Assembly: GCA_028274465.1 (NCBI GenBank)
Contig: CM051457.1
Span: 68,546,496-68,610,495, forward strand
DNA length: 64,000 nt
Origin: Plantago ovata
Lineage: Eukaryota > Streptophyta > Magnoliopsida > Lamiales > Plantaginaceae
Direction of reading: 5' to 3'
The notes below the pieces were generated by a model. The model was not told the origin of the DNA. It saw only the letters and a program-made list of their open reading frames with translations, and did no database searches. Position numbers and translations under genes: made by a program. Shown in pieces: positions 46,714 to 58,734 of the stretch (the first letter of the stretch is position 1; the number at the start of each line of letters is the position of its first letter).

Positions 46714-47985
46714 TGATGAATGTGTATTTTACACTTTCATTCGAGTCTTTTTCACCTATTTTAGCTATCCTCTATGTTAATTTAGCTATATTTTAGTGCA
46801 TTTTATTAGAATAGTGTCACGTTTCCCTTCAGATTTTATTTTACAGGTTTTGGTTGAAATTCTAGGATTTTCGGGCAATTATATTGAAGTTGACAAGGAA
46901 TTGGTGTTCCAGAAGCCTATTTGGAGTATCTGAAGGTTTCCAGATAGGATTTGGAGTCTAGGGGTCGAATCTGGAGGTTAGAAGGCCACTGGAAGTCAGA
47001 AACCGAGTCCGAAAAGGGGAAGAAATCCAAAAACGCGTCGAAAACGCAGAATTCCGCGAAAAAATCTCCGGGCGAACCGCTGCAGATGTGGGGCGAACTG
47101 CCCCACAGTAATTCGAAGCCTATATATAGTTGCTCAGTTTTCTCCGAAAATCATACTTTTCCAGACCTACTTTCTCACCTTTCTCTGTAGTTTTAGGTAG
47201 GGACTTCCCAGAGCCTGTTCTGGGGGTTCGTAGCTTAGGGGACACTTTTTCATAGCAGATTGGAGCTTGTAGGATCGCAATTCTCCGGAGATTGACAACC
47301 TTCGGTAACTTTGTATCTTACAGTTTATTCTACTTATTCTTATTTATCTTTCAACATGTTTTCTTCTATGATTTCTGTTCATTGCATGCCTATTATGAGT
47401 AGCTAAACTTATCGTTGGTGGTAGTATGTGAATTCTTAGCGAAGGGAAGATAATCATGCTAATGGCTATATCGCGCATTATACTCCGTGTTATTGCTTTA
47501 TTTCGTTGATCAGGCACAGCCGAAATTCTCGTATGTTGTATTAATTATGATGCACAATTGGACCCTCGTCGACCTGTATGCGAGTTTATCTTCGTAGTGT
47601 TGAATAATTACGGAACACAATAGGACAATAGTGCTTGGCTTGTCAGAATCGTTATCTTCGTAGTGCTTAATAATTGCAACGGGACACTAGATTGATTCAA
47701 AGATCTCCATGCAGGACCGAGGAATTTATGCATGATTATCGACCCGTTATGCTTTGAAGGATCATACTATCACCTATCTCCATTATCTGCTAGAAACCCC
47801 TTTGCTATCTGTTTGCTGTTTTTATATTCTAAATTAAATTTGATAAAGCTAGTTATAGTCCTGAGAGAACGACACTCGAGTCATTCTACTGCTACACTAC
47901 GGTTTTCATTGTATTTGTGGATTGCCTTTGGCTTAATAACAAATATTTTTTGACTGAACCGGAACTGACAAATCCGCGTTCATCA
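46714..47985 (+). repeat. Element F 3' LTR
   Basis: 1272 bp, TGATGAATG...TTCATCA. Has a single GC palindrome (47088-47106) where the 5' LTR has more. Confidence 0.93.
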
Positions 47986-49809
47986 CTCAGCAACTGGTTC
48001 TTCAGCATCCGTGGTTTCAGCAACTTGATGAGTTGCTTGTTCAGCAACCATCTTTTCAGCAGCATCAGCAAGTGCCGCAGTTCTCAGATCAGCAGCAATA
48101 TCACTTGCTGGTTCCAGAGTTTGATCATCTAGATTATCTACAATGTAGATATCTGGGACTTGGGCAGGAATTTCATTTCCACTGCCTTGTGGTCTGTTCT
48201 CAGTAGAAGGATCAACATTGAGTCGATCATTGAAGGCTTCCGCAAACACTTCAGTGTTGCTGACATAGGCTTCAGTAACTACCTTGTCAACATCTACTGG
48301 GACTTGCGTTTCAGCAATTGTCTAGGAATTGTCTGAGAGGTCATGGACAATAGGTACTGACTTGCGAGCCAGTGTTTTCTTCCTTGTGTTACTTGTCCTT
48401 TTCCTCTTGGGGACAGGGTTTGCTGATGACGCTGCAGTCTGAGTGTCATCATCATCTTTCCTCTTTTTCTTGTTAGATTTCTTCAGTTTCCCAGCAGAGG
48501 CGTCAGTAGTTGCATTTTCAGCAACGGGAGTAGTGGTGTCAGCATGATCACCATCTAGAGCAGTTTCATCTTTGTCACCACCATCTACAGCAGTTTCATC
48601 TCTAAGTTGCTGAGTGGTGACATTTGCAGCTGTTGTATACCTTTCTTGCTGACTTGTGTTGACAACATCTGCAGCTGTTGTCTTCTTAGATTTTTCAAGT
48701 TTCTTGCCAGCAATCTTAGGTACATTTTGCTTGTAGAAGGATCTTCCCACATTGCATACAGATTTCTTGATTGGCAATGGGTTTTTCAGCTGAATCCTGA
48801 AGTGTTCAAGGATATAGCATATCTTTATTCCATACATAACTGGAAAGGAAGGTGAGACCTTGTTGTCTTCCACCTTAACTTTGAACTTAGTAACACAATC
48901 AACAAGCCTGTTGAAAATGTACTTAGCCCAGTTAAGTTCCGTTTTATTTTCATGGATATGCATCATCAGCGGCCACCTTCTCAGGCCTACTTGGTCTATT
49001 CCTCCAACTTGGGAGTCCAAAACTTTAATCAGTAGCAGAGCTACTAGACCAAGTGAATGGCAGAGATGCTTTCTCTTAACGTGCTTTGTCCAAGTCACGG
49101 GAGCAATCTCTCCTTTCCTCATTTTCTCATTTCTGACGTCACTATAGAAGGCTTCAATTTCTTCGTCAGTGGTAGTGACGTCATCTTCAGTTCCAGTGGT
49201 TGGAATCTGAAAAATTTCCGCTAAATCTGTCCATTTCAGGACGATTTGCGTGTTCTAAACTGTAGTAAAGATCACTTTTTCAGTGACTCCTTTACTATCA
49301 GTTAGGGACTGGATTTCTGCATTATTGTAGAACTCCATTGTGTCCAACATACTCACTTGCTTAGTATGAGCAGTTATAAAATTCATGAGGCCTTGCTGCT
49401 TGATAAATTCAAGCGCCTCTTCATTTTCATCATCAAGTTCTTATTCATAGAAGTATCGAATATACTTCTCTTTTGCAAATCCACCCCATTGCATCATCAT
49501 CTCACACTTTGCAGTGTCAAGATATGAAGGAGGCATAGGTTTTTCAGAGATTCTATCGTTTTTCAACCAAACTTTCGTTGTGTTTGTTGCCGGAGTAGTC
49601 ACCGGAGCAGTGCGTTTCTCAGCACTGTCAACCTTAGACGACTTGGAGGTCTTAGAGGACTGTCTCTTTGGTGCCATTTCTTTTTATAGAGAAGAGAATG
49701 TGTACGAAAAAGATAGTTTGCTTTTTGACCGGAGGTACAGTAGATTCAGGCTAAATTTGCAGAGAAAGGAAATGTGAGTTAAAGAATTTTGTCATTTCTC
49801 TAACTCCTT

Positions 49810-49818
49810 CTTTATATA
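49810..49818 (-). promoter_or_regulatory. Internal TATA box before ORF3 (copy C)
   Basis: Complement of TATATAAAG, at the same distance from the ORF3 start as in copy B and in a conserved context (CACTATATAAAGAAGGAG). Confidence 0.55.
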
Positions 49819-50199
49819 GTGTCTCTGATGTGTGAGAAACTCAATCGATTTGAGCTCTCAGCAAGGGTAAAACAGAGAAACAAAGGCGTTAGTGGAGCCT
49901 TTGCATTGAATGCTTAGTGGCCCACTAACTAAAATCGTCAGAGCACTCTCTCTCTTTGTTTTGTTAACCGTTAGATCAATAACTCCTTTTAATCAATGGC
50001 CACGATTGCATTTCATGTCATGATTATTACGAGTTTATCTGTGCCCGATTAACGTCACAAATTGATTTTACCGAGTTTTATGGGATTAGATTGCTTGTTG
50101 AAATAGACAAGAATCTTTTCAGCGAGTTGCATAAATAGCCTAGATACTTGCTGAAAGTTCCCCCTTACTTAGATATCTCATATTTTCTTAAGTTTAAAA

Positions 50200-50570
50200 G
50201 ATATTTCTGATTTCCCGTATCATTAAATTCTTTTGTACTTGAGATACCCTTTGGTAAAATCTGAGAAATGAGTTTTGCTCTTTTTCTGAGTTCCCGTCTT
50301 AGAATATTCCCTTGATACTTGAATACCTGTTTCAGTATCTTTGATTGTCTGAATGCCTGTTTCAGCAATCCTTAAGGTTTTTCTCTTACTGAGTGCCTGT
50401 CTTAGCAAGTGATCAAGTTTCCTAACAAATACCCGTTTTGAAGGAATTACTTGCTGAATGCCTGTTTCAGCAATCATGTAGTGACCTATCATTTCTTAGA
50501 AGAAATTAGTGGACGGAGCTTTTAAGTAAGAGTACTTTGGCTTGCTGAATACCTGTTTCAGCATTCTGCC
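50200..50570 (-). other. Hairpin array (copy C)
   Basis: Complement of the copy B array: repeated (A/G)CCTGT(T/C)T loops between pairing arms at about 50541-50565, 50448-50475, 50424-50448, 50384-50413 and on to about 50285. Order and loops are kept while arms vary. Confidence 0.7.
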
Positions 50571-50581
50571 AAATGTATCCT

Positions 50582-53173
50582 TTATTGAGGTAGTTCAATC
50601 AACCCAAGGTTATACCTTAGCATTGCGAACCTATTATCTGGTAGGGGCTTGGTAAAGATGTCAGCAAGTTGATCATCAGTACCTACTTTCAGAACCTCAA
50701 TATCTCCTTTTTCCACATGATCTCTAATGAAATGATGTCTAATATCAATGTGCTTAGTCCTAGAGTGAAACTTAGGATTTTGCGTGATAGCAATAGCACT
50801 TGTATTATCACAAAAGATTAGTGTTCTTTGCAGAAATACCATAATCTCTTAATTGTTGCTGAATCCATAGGATTTGAGCTGTGCAACAACCAGCTGCAAT
50901 GTATTCAGATTCAGTGGATGAATTGGCAACACAGGTTTGCTTCTTGCTGAACCATGATATTAAGTAGCGACCCAAAAACTGACAAGTTCAGAGGTACTTT
51001 TTCTATCAAGAGTTGATCCTCCTGATCAGCATCAGAAAAACCAACAATTCTAGTCCAGAATCTTTAGGATACCTAATAATCACAGTGACTGTACCTTGAA
51101 TCGTTCAATACTTGATTGCCTTTTTGTAGTGTGATTTCGGATCAGCTGGGAATCTGCACACAACAAACAGCATACTGAATGTCAGGTCTACTTGCTGTTA
51201 AATACAACAAGGAACCAATGAGCTTCCTATACTTGTGTTCTTCAACACTTTTTCTCTCTTTAGTATAGCCCAATTTGGTACCAACACTCATAGGGATCTT
51301 TTCAGGTTTCTCTTCCTCTTTGATCCTAAACTTTATGAGCATTCTTTCGCATACTTTGCTTGATTTATGAATTCCATCTTTGAGTTGCTTGACTTGCAAT
51401 CCTAGGAAATAATTCAATTTCCCATCATACTCATTTCAAACTTGTTTGTCATGAGTTTGGCAAAATCATCACAAAGTTGCTTGTCCTTAGATCCAAAAAT
51501 TATGTCATCCACATAAATTTGAACTAAGAGTATTTTTTACCATCATGGTTCATGGTAAATAAGGTTTTGTCAACTTCACCTTTCTTGAAACCATTTTCCA
51601 GCAAGAACTTAGCCAAGGTATCATACCATGCTCTTGGTGCTTGCTTTAGACCATATACAGCTTTCTGAAGCTTGTATACCATCTTGATTTCTGAGGGAAG
51701 TTCAAAGCCGGGGGTTGTTCTAAGTAGACTTCTTCAGCAAGTTCACCATTCAAGAATGCACTTTTAACATCCATTGGTAAACAATGAAGTCATTGTGAGC
51801 AGCAAAGGCCAAGAAAAGCCTAATTGCATCCAATCTTGCAACTGGTGCATAAGACTCATCATAGTCCATCCTTCAGTCTGACAGTAACCTTGAGCAACTA
51901 AACGTGCTTTATTCTTGTTACTTCACCAGACTCACTCAGCTTGTTTCTGAACACCCACTTTGTACCAATAGCTTTCTTGTCTTCAGCAAGTGGTACAAGT
52001 TTCCAGACTTTGTTCCTTTCAAATTGATCCAGTTCTTCTTGCATTGCCTTTATCCATTCAGAATGCTTTAAAGCTTCTTCTATGTTTTAGGTTCAATTTC
52101 TGAAACAAAGCAAGAGAGAATGAAGATTCTACTTCTACGACAGTTGCTTCTTCAGCAAGTCCTTGAGAGCTTTGGATCTAGTCACTTGGCGTTTATTAAT
52201 ATCGCCAATCATATCCGTAGAGGGATGATCTCTAATCCATTTATTAACAGGTTTTCTGTTTGTTGGATCTGGATATGTTTGCTCATCAGCATGTGACTCT
52301 TCAGTATGTACTTGTTCAGTACTACTGGGATTTTGTGTCTCTGCTGAGATTGGTTCATCAGCAACTGCTTGTTCAGCATTGCTTGATTGTGGTAGTTCAT
52401 CAGCAGGCACTGGAGGTTGCGTAGTTTCAGCAACTCCGGAGCAACTGCGTCTTTTGCTGGAAATTCTTGTCGTGAACTATATTATCTTGTCATGACTGGG
52501 GGAGAGGAGATTGTCAGAATCATCATTTAGTTCAATTGACTTGATTTGCCTAGCATTAGATTCAGTTCTTTGCTCATGTATGATTAACTTTTCATACATT
52601 CTGATATTTCTTCTTCAGCAGGGCACCTTGTGTCTTTCGTATAATACAACATGCACTGATTCTTCGATCTTTTGTGCCTTTTTGTTGTAAACTCTATAAG
52701 CTTTACTATGCAAGGAGTAACCGAGAAAATATCGCTTCGTCTGCCTTGGTTGAAATGTTCTTAGGTATTCTCTACATTATTAAGAACGAAACACTTGCAA
52801 CCAAATACTCTTAGATGAGTGATGTTAGGAGGTCTTCCAACAAACAATTCATAAGGAGTTTTGTTGTATTCCTTAGTAATCAAACATCTATTTTGAGTGA
52901 TAACAGGCGGTATTAATCGCTTCAACCCAGTAAGCCTCACTTATTTCAGTGTCAGCAAGCATTGTTCTTGCGGCTTCTTTCAGGGTACGATTCTTCCGTT
53001 CAGCAACACCGTTTGCTGTGGTGTCCTTACTGAGGATAACTGATGTTGTATACCTTTGAGGTGCAATATTCAGTTATGTACTGGTTTACAAACTCAGTAC
53101 CATGGTCTGTCCTTATGACTTTTACCTTGTCATTTTTCATGACTTCAAGCTTATTCAGCAAGTTAGGTATTTC
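50582..53173 (-). pseudogene. SIRE pol fossil: integrase core, RT, RNase H
   Basis: Reverse-strand relatives of copy B's integrase from [12 protein letters not shown] (about 53100), RT (about 51500-51990) and RNase H (about 50590-50990). Broken about ten times; the 5' part lies in the neighbouring gap. Confidence 0.85.
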
Positions 53174-53273
53174 NNNNNNNNNNNNNNNNNNNNNNNNNNN
53201 NNNNNNNNNNNNNNNNNNNNNNNNNNNNNNNNNNNNNNNNNNNNNNNNNNNNNNNNNNNNNNNNNNNNNNNNN
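53174..53273. other. Assembly gap (100 N)
   Basis: Separates a SIRE integrase (left) from a SIRE gag-intron (right), which are not adjacent in any copy. Second edge of the suspect contig. Confidence 0.99.
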
Positions 53274-53821
53274 TACCTTAGATTGACCAACTGATAGAGT
53301 TCTGGTTGACCACATCAGTAGCACGTACAAAGGAATCGGTGATTTGTCTTTACTCAAGATTTCTACGTCATCACCTTCATACGTTGCTACCTAAACCTTC
53401 TTTCTGAGATGGATCTCTCAAATAAGAGTTTAGTTCAGTCAGCGTATTACTTGCGTCACATAGATTTGAAATTGATTTTCATCTTTTTCATTTTCTTGGA
53501 TTTCAGCAAGTAACTTTAGAATGAGGATGATACTCTTCCATTCTAATGCCATTTGAGAATTTTTTATCCAGCTTCATTCAATTCTTCTCTCTCTCTCGCT
53601 CAATCAACTTCTTAAGACGCCTTATTTCAGCATCCTTTTTTCTGTCTCTTCCTTCAGCAAGATTACTTTTCAGTAGTCTGCTTGGTCAGAGTTTCAGCAA
53701 TCTGTAGTTTCTCTTGCTGTTTGCTGAGAGTTTTCTCAAATCTTTCGATTTCTCCTTGAATCTTGTCAAGGTCAATCTCGTCTTCACTTTCTGAGTCTGA
53801 GTCAGAGGTAGGATTGTTTAC
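53274..53821 (-). other. Gag-pol intron block, 5' part (copy G)
   Basis: Donor CAG|GTAAAC at 53821 (complement). The peptide that continues from Gag (TSDSDSESEDEIDLDKIQGE) is close to copy A's (TSDSESEDEIYLDRIQGE), so the block is conserved at protein level. Confidence 0.72.
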
Positions 53822-55057
53822 CTGACCGGCCATGAGGCAGAACTCGTAGTTTGACACATCTGGATAAGCTTCCATAGCTATTCCACAAACTTCCTTGCCA
53901 ATCTCTACGTCAAGAGTGGCTTCTTCATCGTCAGTGTCTGAGCTTTCATCCTCACTGTCTTCGGAGCTAGTATCAATGCACAATGCATCGATTTTTTCTT
54001 GAAGCTTCTTCTTTTCTTCAGCAATAAAAGCTCTTTTGAACTTCTTCTTCTTTTCAGCAGATTTGCCTTTCAGCAAAGGGCAATTTGCTTTGAAGTGTCC
54101 AGGCTTTTTGCAGTAAAAGCAGAGATCATTTCCAACTGCTGGTTCTTCTGATGAAGTTGCTTGCTGAGCTTGCTTGTTCAGCGAGCTAGTCTCATTCTTG
54201 TACTTATGGTAGTTGTTACCAAGATGCTTTTTCAGCTTCTCTTTTGCTTTTCGCCTTTCAAGTTCCTTACTGATAAATTTCTTCATGTTTTTGACAACCA
54301 AAGCGTTTTCATCAGCAGGCTCTTTATCATTCTTCTTTTCAGAAGATGACGGCTTTGCAGCAAGAGCAATGTTTGCGATTTTTCAGCAAACACATTTTCT
54401 CTTTGCTTTGTCTCGTAGTTGACAGTAGCAAGATGAGAGAACAACTTTGTTGGTGTAATGTCTGGCATTCCTTGATTGTAGTAGAAGTTCTGAGTGTGGA
54501 TCCGTTCTTGGTTCAGACTTCTGATGATGATTTTCACCTTCTCAGAATCTGAGTAAAGATTTCCAACACCCAAGGCTGCCATTTCACTAACAAGAGTTGT
54601 GAATCTGAAGTCCAAGTCTTCCAGTGACTCATTTGTACCTTGTTTAAAGTTTGGAACTTTAACTTCAGCACTTCGAGTTTGCTTTCCTTGGTTTTGTCAG
54701 ATCCAGCACAAAGATCTTGAACCATTTTCCAAGCTTCCTTAGTAGTTTTAGCACCCCACAGTTTGCACTGTATGGTATCCGGAGTTGATCGAATGATGAT
54801 GTTTCTTGCTTGGCCATCAAGACGGAATCTCTTAGCTTCGTCGGAACAACGGTATCCACCGGTTCGCCTAAGATAGTTTCCTTTCCAGCTTCAGTGGTTT
54901 TGTGAGAAAAACTTCTTTCAACCTTAGTGATCTTGATAGGTCCATCATTAATGACAATAACCATCTCATCACTAATGGCCTCAAGATGTAGCATCATGTT
55001 GTTTCGCCATTTTTCGTAGTTTTCCAGCTTCAGCAAGGGAGCGTCTCCTAAAGACAT
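53822..55057 (-). pseudogene. Copy G gag fossil
   Basis: Start [10 protein letters not shown] at 55057; zinc knuckle [14 protein letters not shown] near 54085-54125; acidic patch near 53900-53960. Broken several times. Confidence 0.87.
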
Positions 55058-55156
55058 CCTGTCAGCAAAAGACTACCAAACTGATCAAGTGAGAGTGATT
55101 TACGGAAAGTACCTAAGGGGATCTAGGTTCAGTGCTGAAGGTTAAAGAACCTCCAG

Positions 55157-55168
55157 CTCTGATACCAC
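55157..55168 (-). other. Primer binding site, copy G
   Basis: GCTCTGATACCA, complement of TGGTATCAGAGC. Confidence 0.92.
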
Positions 55169-55169
55169 T

Positions 55170-56739
55170 TGTTGGTCCCTTTAAACAACAAGAAAAGACT
55201 AGAGGGGGGGTGAATAGTCTTTTCAAACTTTCATCGTTTAAAAACTTTCTCAGCAAGTACTTATTACTTTTCAGTAATGAGTTTGCTGATACTTAACTTT
55301 CTCAGCAAGCGCAAGTTACTTTTCAGTAACTCATTTTGCTGATACTTAAAATCAGAGAGCGGAAGTCTTTGATACAATAAGTGCTTTGTCATTAAGTGAT
55401 ACTTTCAGAAAGTGAAGTGAGTGACTGTGTACAGATAGATATGCTTTGCTGAAAACTAAGTACAGTAAGTAAATCACACAAACACTTTTATAGTGGTATC
55501 TGAGAGTGGCGTAATCTCTCAACTAATCCACTTTGTCCTTTCTAGGACTGAATCCACTAAGATAAGATTGAGGTTCCTTACAACACCTATCTAGAGCGAT
55601 CCAAACAGAAACCAAAGCACACTTGCTTCGTTTCCAACCTAACTAGAGAACCTAACCTTGTTCTCCACCAAACTTGGTACTTTTAATCAGAAACACTATG
55701 CTCGATTAAGTTCCCCCTGAATATCACGCCTGAAAGGGTGTATTTTCAGTTAGAGAGGTTTGGGATGAGATAGCTTAATTATAACTTATTCAGTTACAAC
55801 AAGTAATCCAAGAAACAAGACTTTGAATACTTTGCAGTAAACAAGTTTGATTGTTTCTGGTGTCAAGACTTGTTCGTGTTCGAAAGAAAGAAGGAACACT
55901 TAACTAATTTCTTAGTCGTGTAAATTCTACTTCTTCACAAGTAGCTTTTTCAAGCTTTAAGTCTTGGAACGGATCAATGGCAGTAAGAGTGTTTGAAGAG
56001 TATGTGAGTTTAAGCACAAGTGAGAGTTTGATCACGTTGTTGACACACTTCAACTCTTTGCCGGATAACCTCTATTTATAGTGAAATAAGGAGTCGTTTG
56101 AATTTCAAATTCTAAGGCTTTTGTTCCTTAAAATGTCACTATCTGGCTTTTGTACTTTCAGCAGCGTCCTTGTTTGTCTTCTAGTCTTCATGTCCTTCGT
56201 GTGCATGCTTTGCATTTAATGCTCATTTGAATGAAATTCAAACAGTAACATTGGAGCGCAAATACAAGTACTTTCAGCAAGAGATCACAAATGTTCATCA
56301 GCAAGTGGTCAGTCTCAGTTTCGGCAAGCACAACCTACTCTGTCGTTTAGATTTTCACTTATGCAATGTTGTTGCTGAAGTTTCCACTTTCTGAGCAACA
56401 TGTGCCTTTGTAGATACCAGTCTTCAGAAATCTTCTAGTCTTCAGTCTTCGAAATCTTCAAGTTTCTGAGCGGTTCTAAATGCTTCAATAGTTTGTTTGT
56501 GTAAACAAAGTACATCATCAACAAATGCTTCAATAGGTTGTATTTCTTTTCAGAAAACAAGATACATCATAAGCGGTAAAACCAACCTATCTAGCACCTA
56601 CTCTAAGTCTTCAGCAAACGTTCCTCTTTTACAATGTCCTTAAAATTCTAAATTCCTATGGACCTTAAGAGTACTAGTTACTGGAATTTCCTTAATTTAG
56701 CATGGTTAATTGCTCATCAAAATTACAAGTTTCCTAACA
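55170..56739 (-). repeat. Copy G 5' LTR
   Basis: 1570 bp; complement reads TGTTAGG...CCAACA. Two hairpin units near the R/U5 end. Confidence 0.92.
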
Positions 56740-58734
56740 CTAACCCTAAACTAACCCCCACCTTCCCTCACTCTCTCATCTCCACGCCACCACTATCTGA
56801 GAGAAAGGAAGAAAAGAAAAATCAAACAACACTCTGCCTCACTCCCACCCGCATCATCTACATCAAAATTCATCTTCTTCATCAACTCACCATCTCCCGT
56901 CTTCCACCATCTCCAACCCCATCTCATCCTCATCACCTCCACCGAACACCACCACCGTACCGCTTTGGTTTGGCCGCGCCGCCGGTTCCGCCCCGAAGCC
57001 GTCCTGCCCGTGCTGTGCTTGGATCCGTTTCACAGCTCGGTTTCTTCTGTTCTCACCGATTCGGTCTCAGGCGACTCGCTCCGGGTCCGGCGTGCTCTGT
57101 TTTCCGTTCGTTCATCGGTCCTGCTCCGGTCTATGCTCCCCTTCACGGTTACGATAAACTTTCGCCCGTCTCCGTTCTGCTCGATTGATTTGAATCTCGA
57201 TTGAGATTTCATTTCAATTTCTTGGTTTTCGATTGATTTTCCATTCGTTTCAGTACCGTACCCGCTCGTCCCGTGTGCTCCGTTCCGATACCGTTCCTTC
57301 CAATCCCGCGCGCGTGCTCTTTGTCTGGTTTCGATCCATTCTAGTCTGTTCTCTCTGTCCAGTTCCACCGAAGGTAGTACTCTGTTTCCTTTTTCGGTTT
57401 CTTCTTTCCTTGTTATTCTCGTTTTACCCCTGCTGCCTTTGACCTCGTATTTGAACTGAGAATTGGGACTTAGGATAGTCTGTGTTGTGATGTTTGGACT
57501 GATTGTATGACCTTGACCTACGTTTGTTGACTGACTTGGACTTGATTTTGTAATTTGAGAAACTTGAGGACTGTCTTGAGAATTCTAAAAACCCAAAGGA
57601 CCTTTTTGCAATTTTACTTTGACCATGTTGACTGAGGACTAGTTTGAAAGACTTGTTTATTTTTGGGGACTGTTGTGCAAGTGTAAGGAACTGTTGGACT
57701 TGACTGTACTTTCTGAAAACTAAAAGGACTTTTCTGCAATTACTGTGCGATGGTAGTTTGGTAAGTTTACTGTGCTGGACTAAACTGTTAAAACAAGTTT
57801 TCCCTGAGGACTGTTCTGGAGTTTGTTGAAACTGTAGTACTGTTTTGCAAATTTACCTCTGAGGGTATTTTAGTAATTTCCAGAGAGTAAAATAGTGTTT
57901 TCTGAAAACTATCCAACTTAAATAGTTTCTATCTTGTTGCTTTGTAACTGTTTGACTTGCTAGCTTAGTTGGTTAGGTATCCTTTGACTAACCTAGAGGT
58001 TCCGAGTTCGAACCCCCCTTAGCCCTTCTGCTACCTTTCTTTTATTTTGTCTTTCGATTCGACTATAGATGGTAACACTAGGTTATGTTTAGGTTCTCTG
58101 TTGTTCGCTGCGCCGTCATTCAAGTCTTGACTCCGTGATCTAGTGCTTAAGTCTCTAAGGTGAGTGTTCACCCGAAAACTTATCTATTTGCGAAAAACTG
58201 AAAGGCTCTGTGATAATCTGTATCTATTAATATATGTTCTGTTTTACCGTTTGCTTCCGCGTAAAAGTAACTAAGTCCTAAGTATGAATATTCATTTATC
58301 TCTGTTTGTTACTACTCTGTTCTGGACTAATTCTTCTGCAGGAACATTTCTCGATGTCTCGAGGATTGGTTACTATTGTCTGTTTGCTCGTAATTAGGTA
58401 GACTTGGGTAGTGAGGACTATCGGGTTTATTTGTTTATTGCCTAGTCTAATCCCTTTTAGGCGCGAGGCAGAAGTCATTGAGGTCTATTAGGGTCGTAGG
58501 TTCTGTTTCCCCAAAGTACACGGGGGTTTCTGTTTCTGTCCGGAGTTGTTAACCCTCTGGAGGGAGCTATAAGGGCAATCTGGGAGTAGGAGTAACAAGG
58601 CGGGCTGCACCAACGGACTTCATCTGATTTTCTTCTGTTCTATTAACTGTTTCTGTTTGTTGTCTCATATGTCAAATGCTTTTGTTTTCAAAACTGTTAC
58701 TTTTCTGTTTGTTAACTTAGAACCTCACTGAGAT
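56740..58734. repeat. Probable continuation of the Tekay-type LTR
   Basis: Begins CTAACCCTAAACTAACCCCC, which reads on from the reverse of 26924. It contains a CT-rich, C-rich stretch (56750-57100) and a tRNA-like piece, and ends ...AACCTCACTGAGAT where copy E is inserted; CACTGAG-type words are common in Tekay/Del LTRs. No gene recognised: open frames here are low-complexity Ser/Pro/Arg. Confidence 0.45.
57959..58017 (+). repeat. tRNA-like segment
   Basis: TAGCTTAGTTGGTTAG (box A-like, 57961-57976) and GAGTTCGAACCCC (box B-like, about 58004-58016) are spaced as in a tRNA, but no acceptor stem pairs. SINE head or tRNA-derived relic, not a working tRNA gene. Confidence 0.4.

Larger units (their letters stand above)
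39710..47985 (+). mobile_element. Element F: Athila/Tat-type Ty3/gypsy, gag-protease only
   Basis: 8.3 kb with TSD CTCAG at 39705-39709 and 47986-47990. LTRs of 1312 and 1272 bp (TGATGAATG...GCGTTCATCA) differ at about 2% of sites plus one length difference in a GC-rich patch, suggesting somewhat under a million years. Primer site matches the Athila/Tat type. Gag and protease are recognisable, but no RT, RNase H or integrase is seen, so it must depend on a partner element. Few breaks (about three). Inserted in ORF3 of the SIRE body, so it is younger than that copy. Confidence 0.9.
36091..49677 (-). pseudogene. ORF3 fossil (copy C), interrupted by element F
   Basis: Clear relative of copy B's ORF3: start MAPKRQSSKTSK at 49677, conserved first domain (about 48800-49650), basic and acidic middle, TGETPV repeat (about 37855-38035), coiled coil (about 37180-37400) and conserved tail (36100-36720). 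Element F sits in the middle (39710-47985). There are about half a dozen breaks. The three intron-like segments are present at 39240-39314, 39098-39170 and 38945-39019 with the same GT and AG edges. Similarity across the full length shows that the giant ORF3 is a family trait, not a chance frame in copy B. Confidence 0.88.
34257..53173 (-). mobile_element. SIRE-type element body, probably the right part of copy C
   Basis: In reverse it holds the pol part from within integrase, RT, RNase H, hairpin array, internal TATA region, ORF3 (split by element F), polypurine tract and 3' LTR. As displayed it seems to pair with the gag and LTR at 53274-56739, but LTR details, target sites and size all fit the copy C start at 23679 instead: 3.1 kb plus 10.6 kb (without F) plus about 1.75 kb missing is close to copy B plus the intron block. 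Broken, with roughly ten or more breaks besides the F insertion. Confidence 0.8.
53274..56739 (-). mobile_element. Copy G: 5' part of a SIRE element, minus strand
   Basis: 5' LTR, primer site, gag and about half of the intron block; pol, ORF3 and most of the 3' LTR are not in the sequence (gap). Followed by CTAAC (56740-56744), matching the complement at 26924-26928 beside an isolated LTR tip. Several breaks in gag. Its LTR differs from the 34257 LTR by several percent, too much for their being one element as displayed. Confidence 0.82.

Noticed and set aside
34257-56739. Single intact minus-strand SIRE element with LTRs at 34257 and 55170
   Set aside because: The LTRs differ by several percent, flanking 5-mers do not match, and both LTRs have better partners or target sites on the far side of the gaps.
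56740-56760. Telomere-like CTAACCCTAAACTAACCC
   Set aside because: Only one exact CCCTAAA unit and no array. It reads as the continuation of an LTR whose first part is at 26924-27179.
56658-57188. 176-aa open frame rich in Ser, Pro and Arg
   Set aside because: It starts inside the copy G LTR and runs across the element boundary into C-rich DNA; chance frame.
57959-58017. Functional tRNA gene
   Set aside because: A and B boxes are present but acceptor and anticodon stems do not pair.
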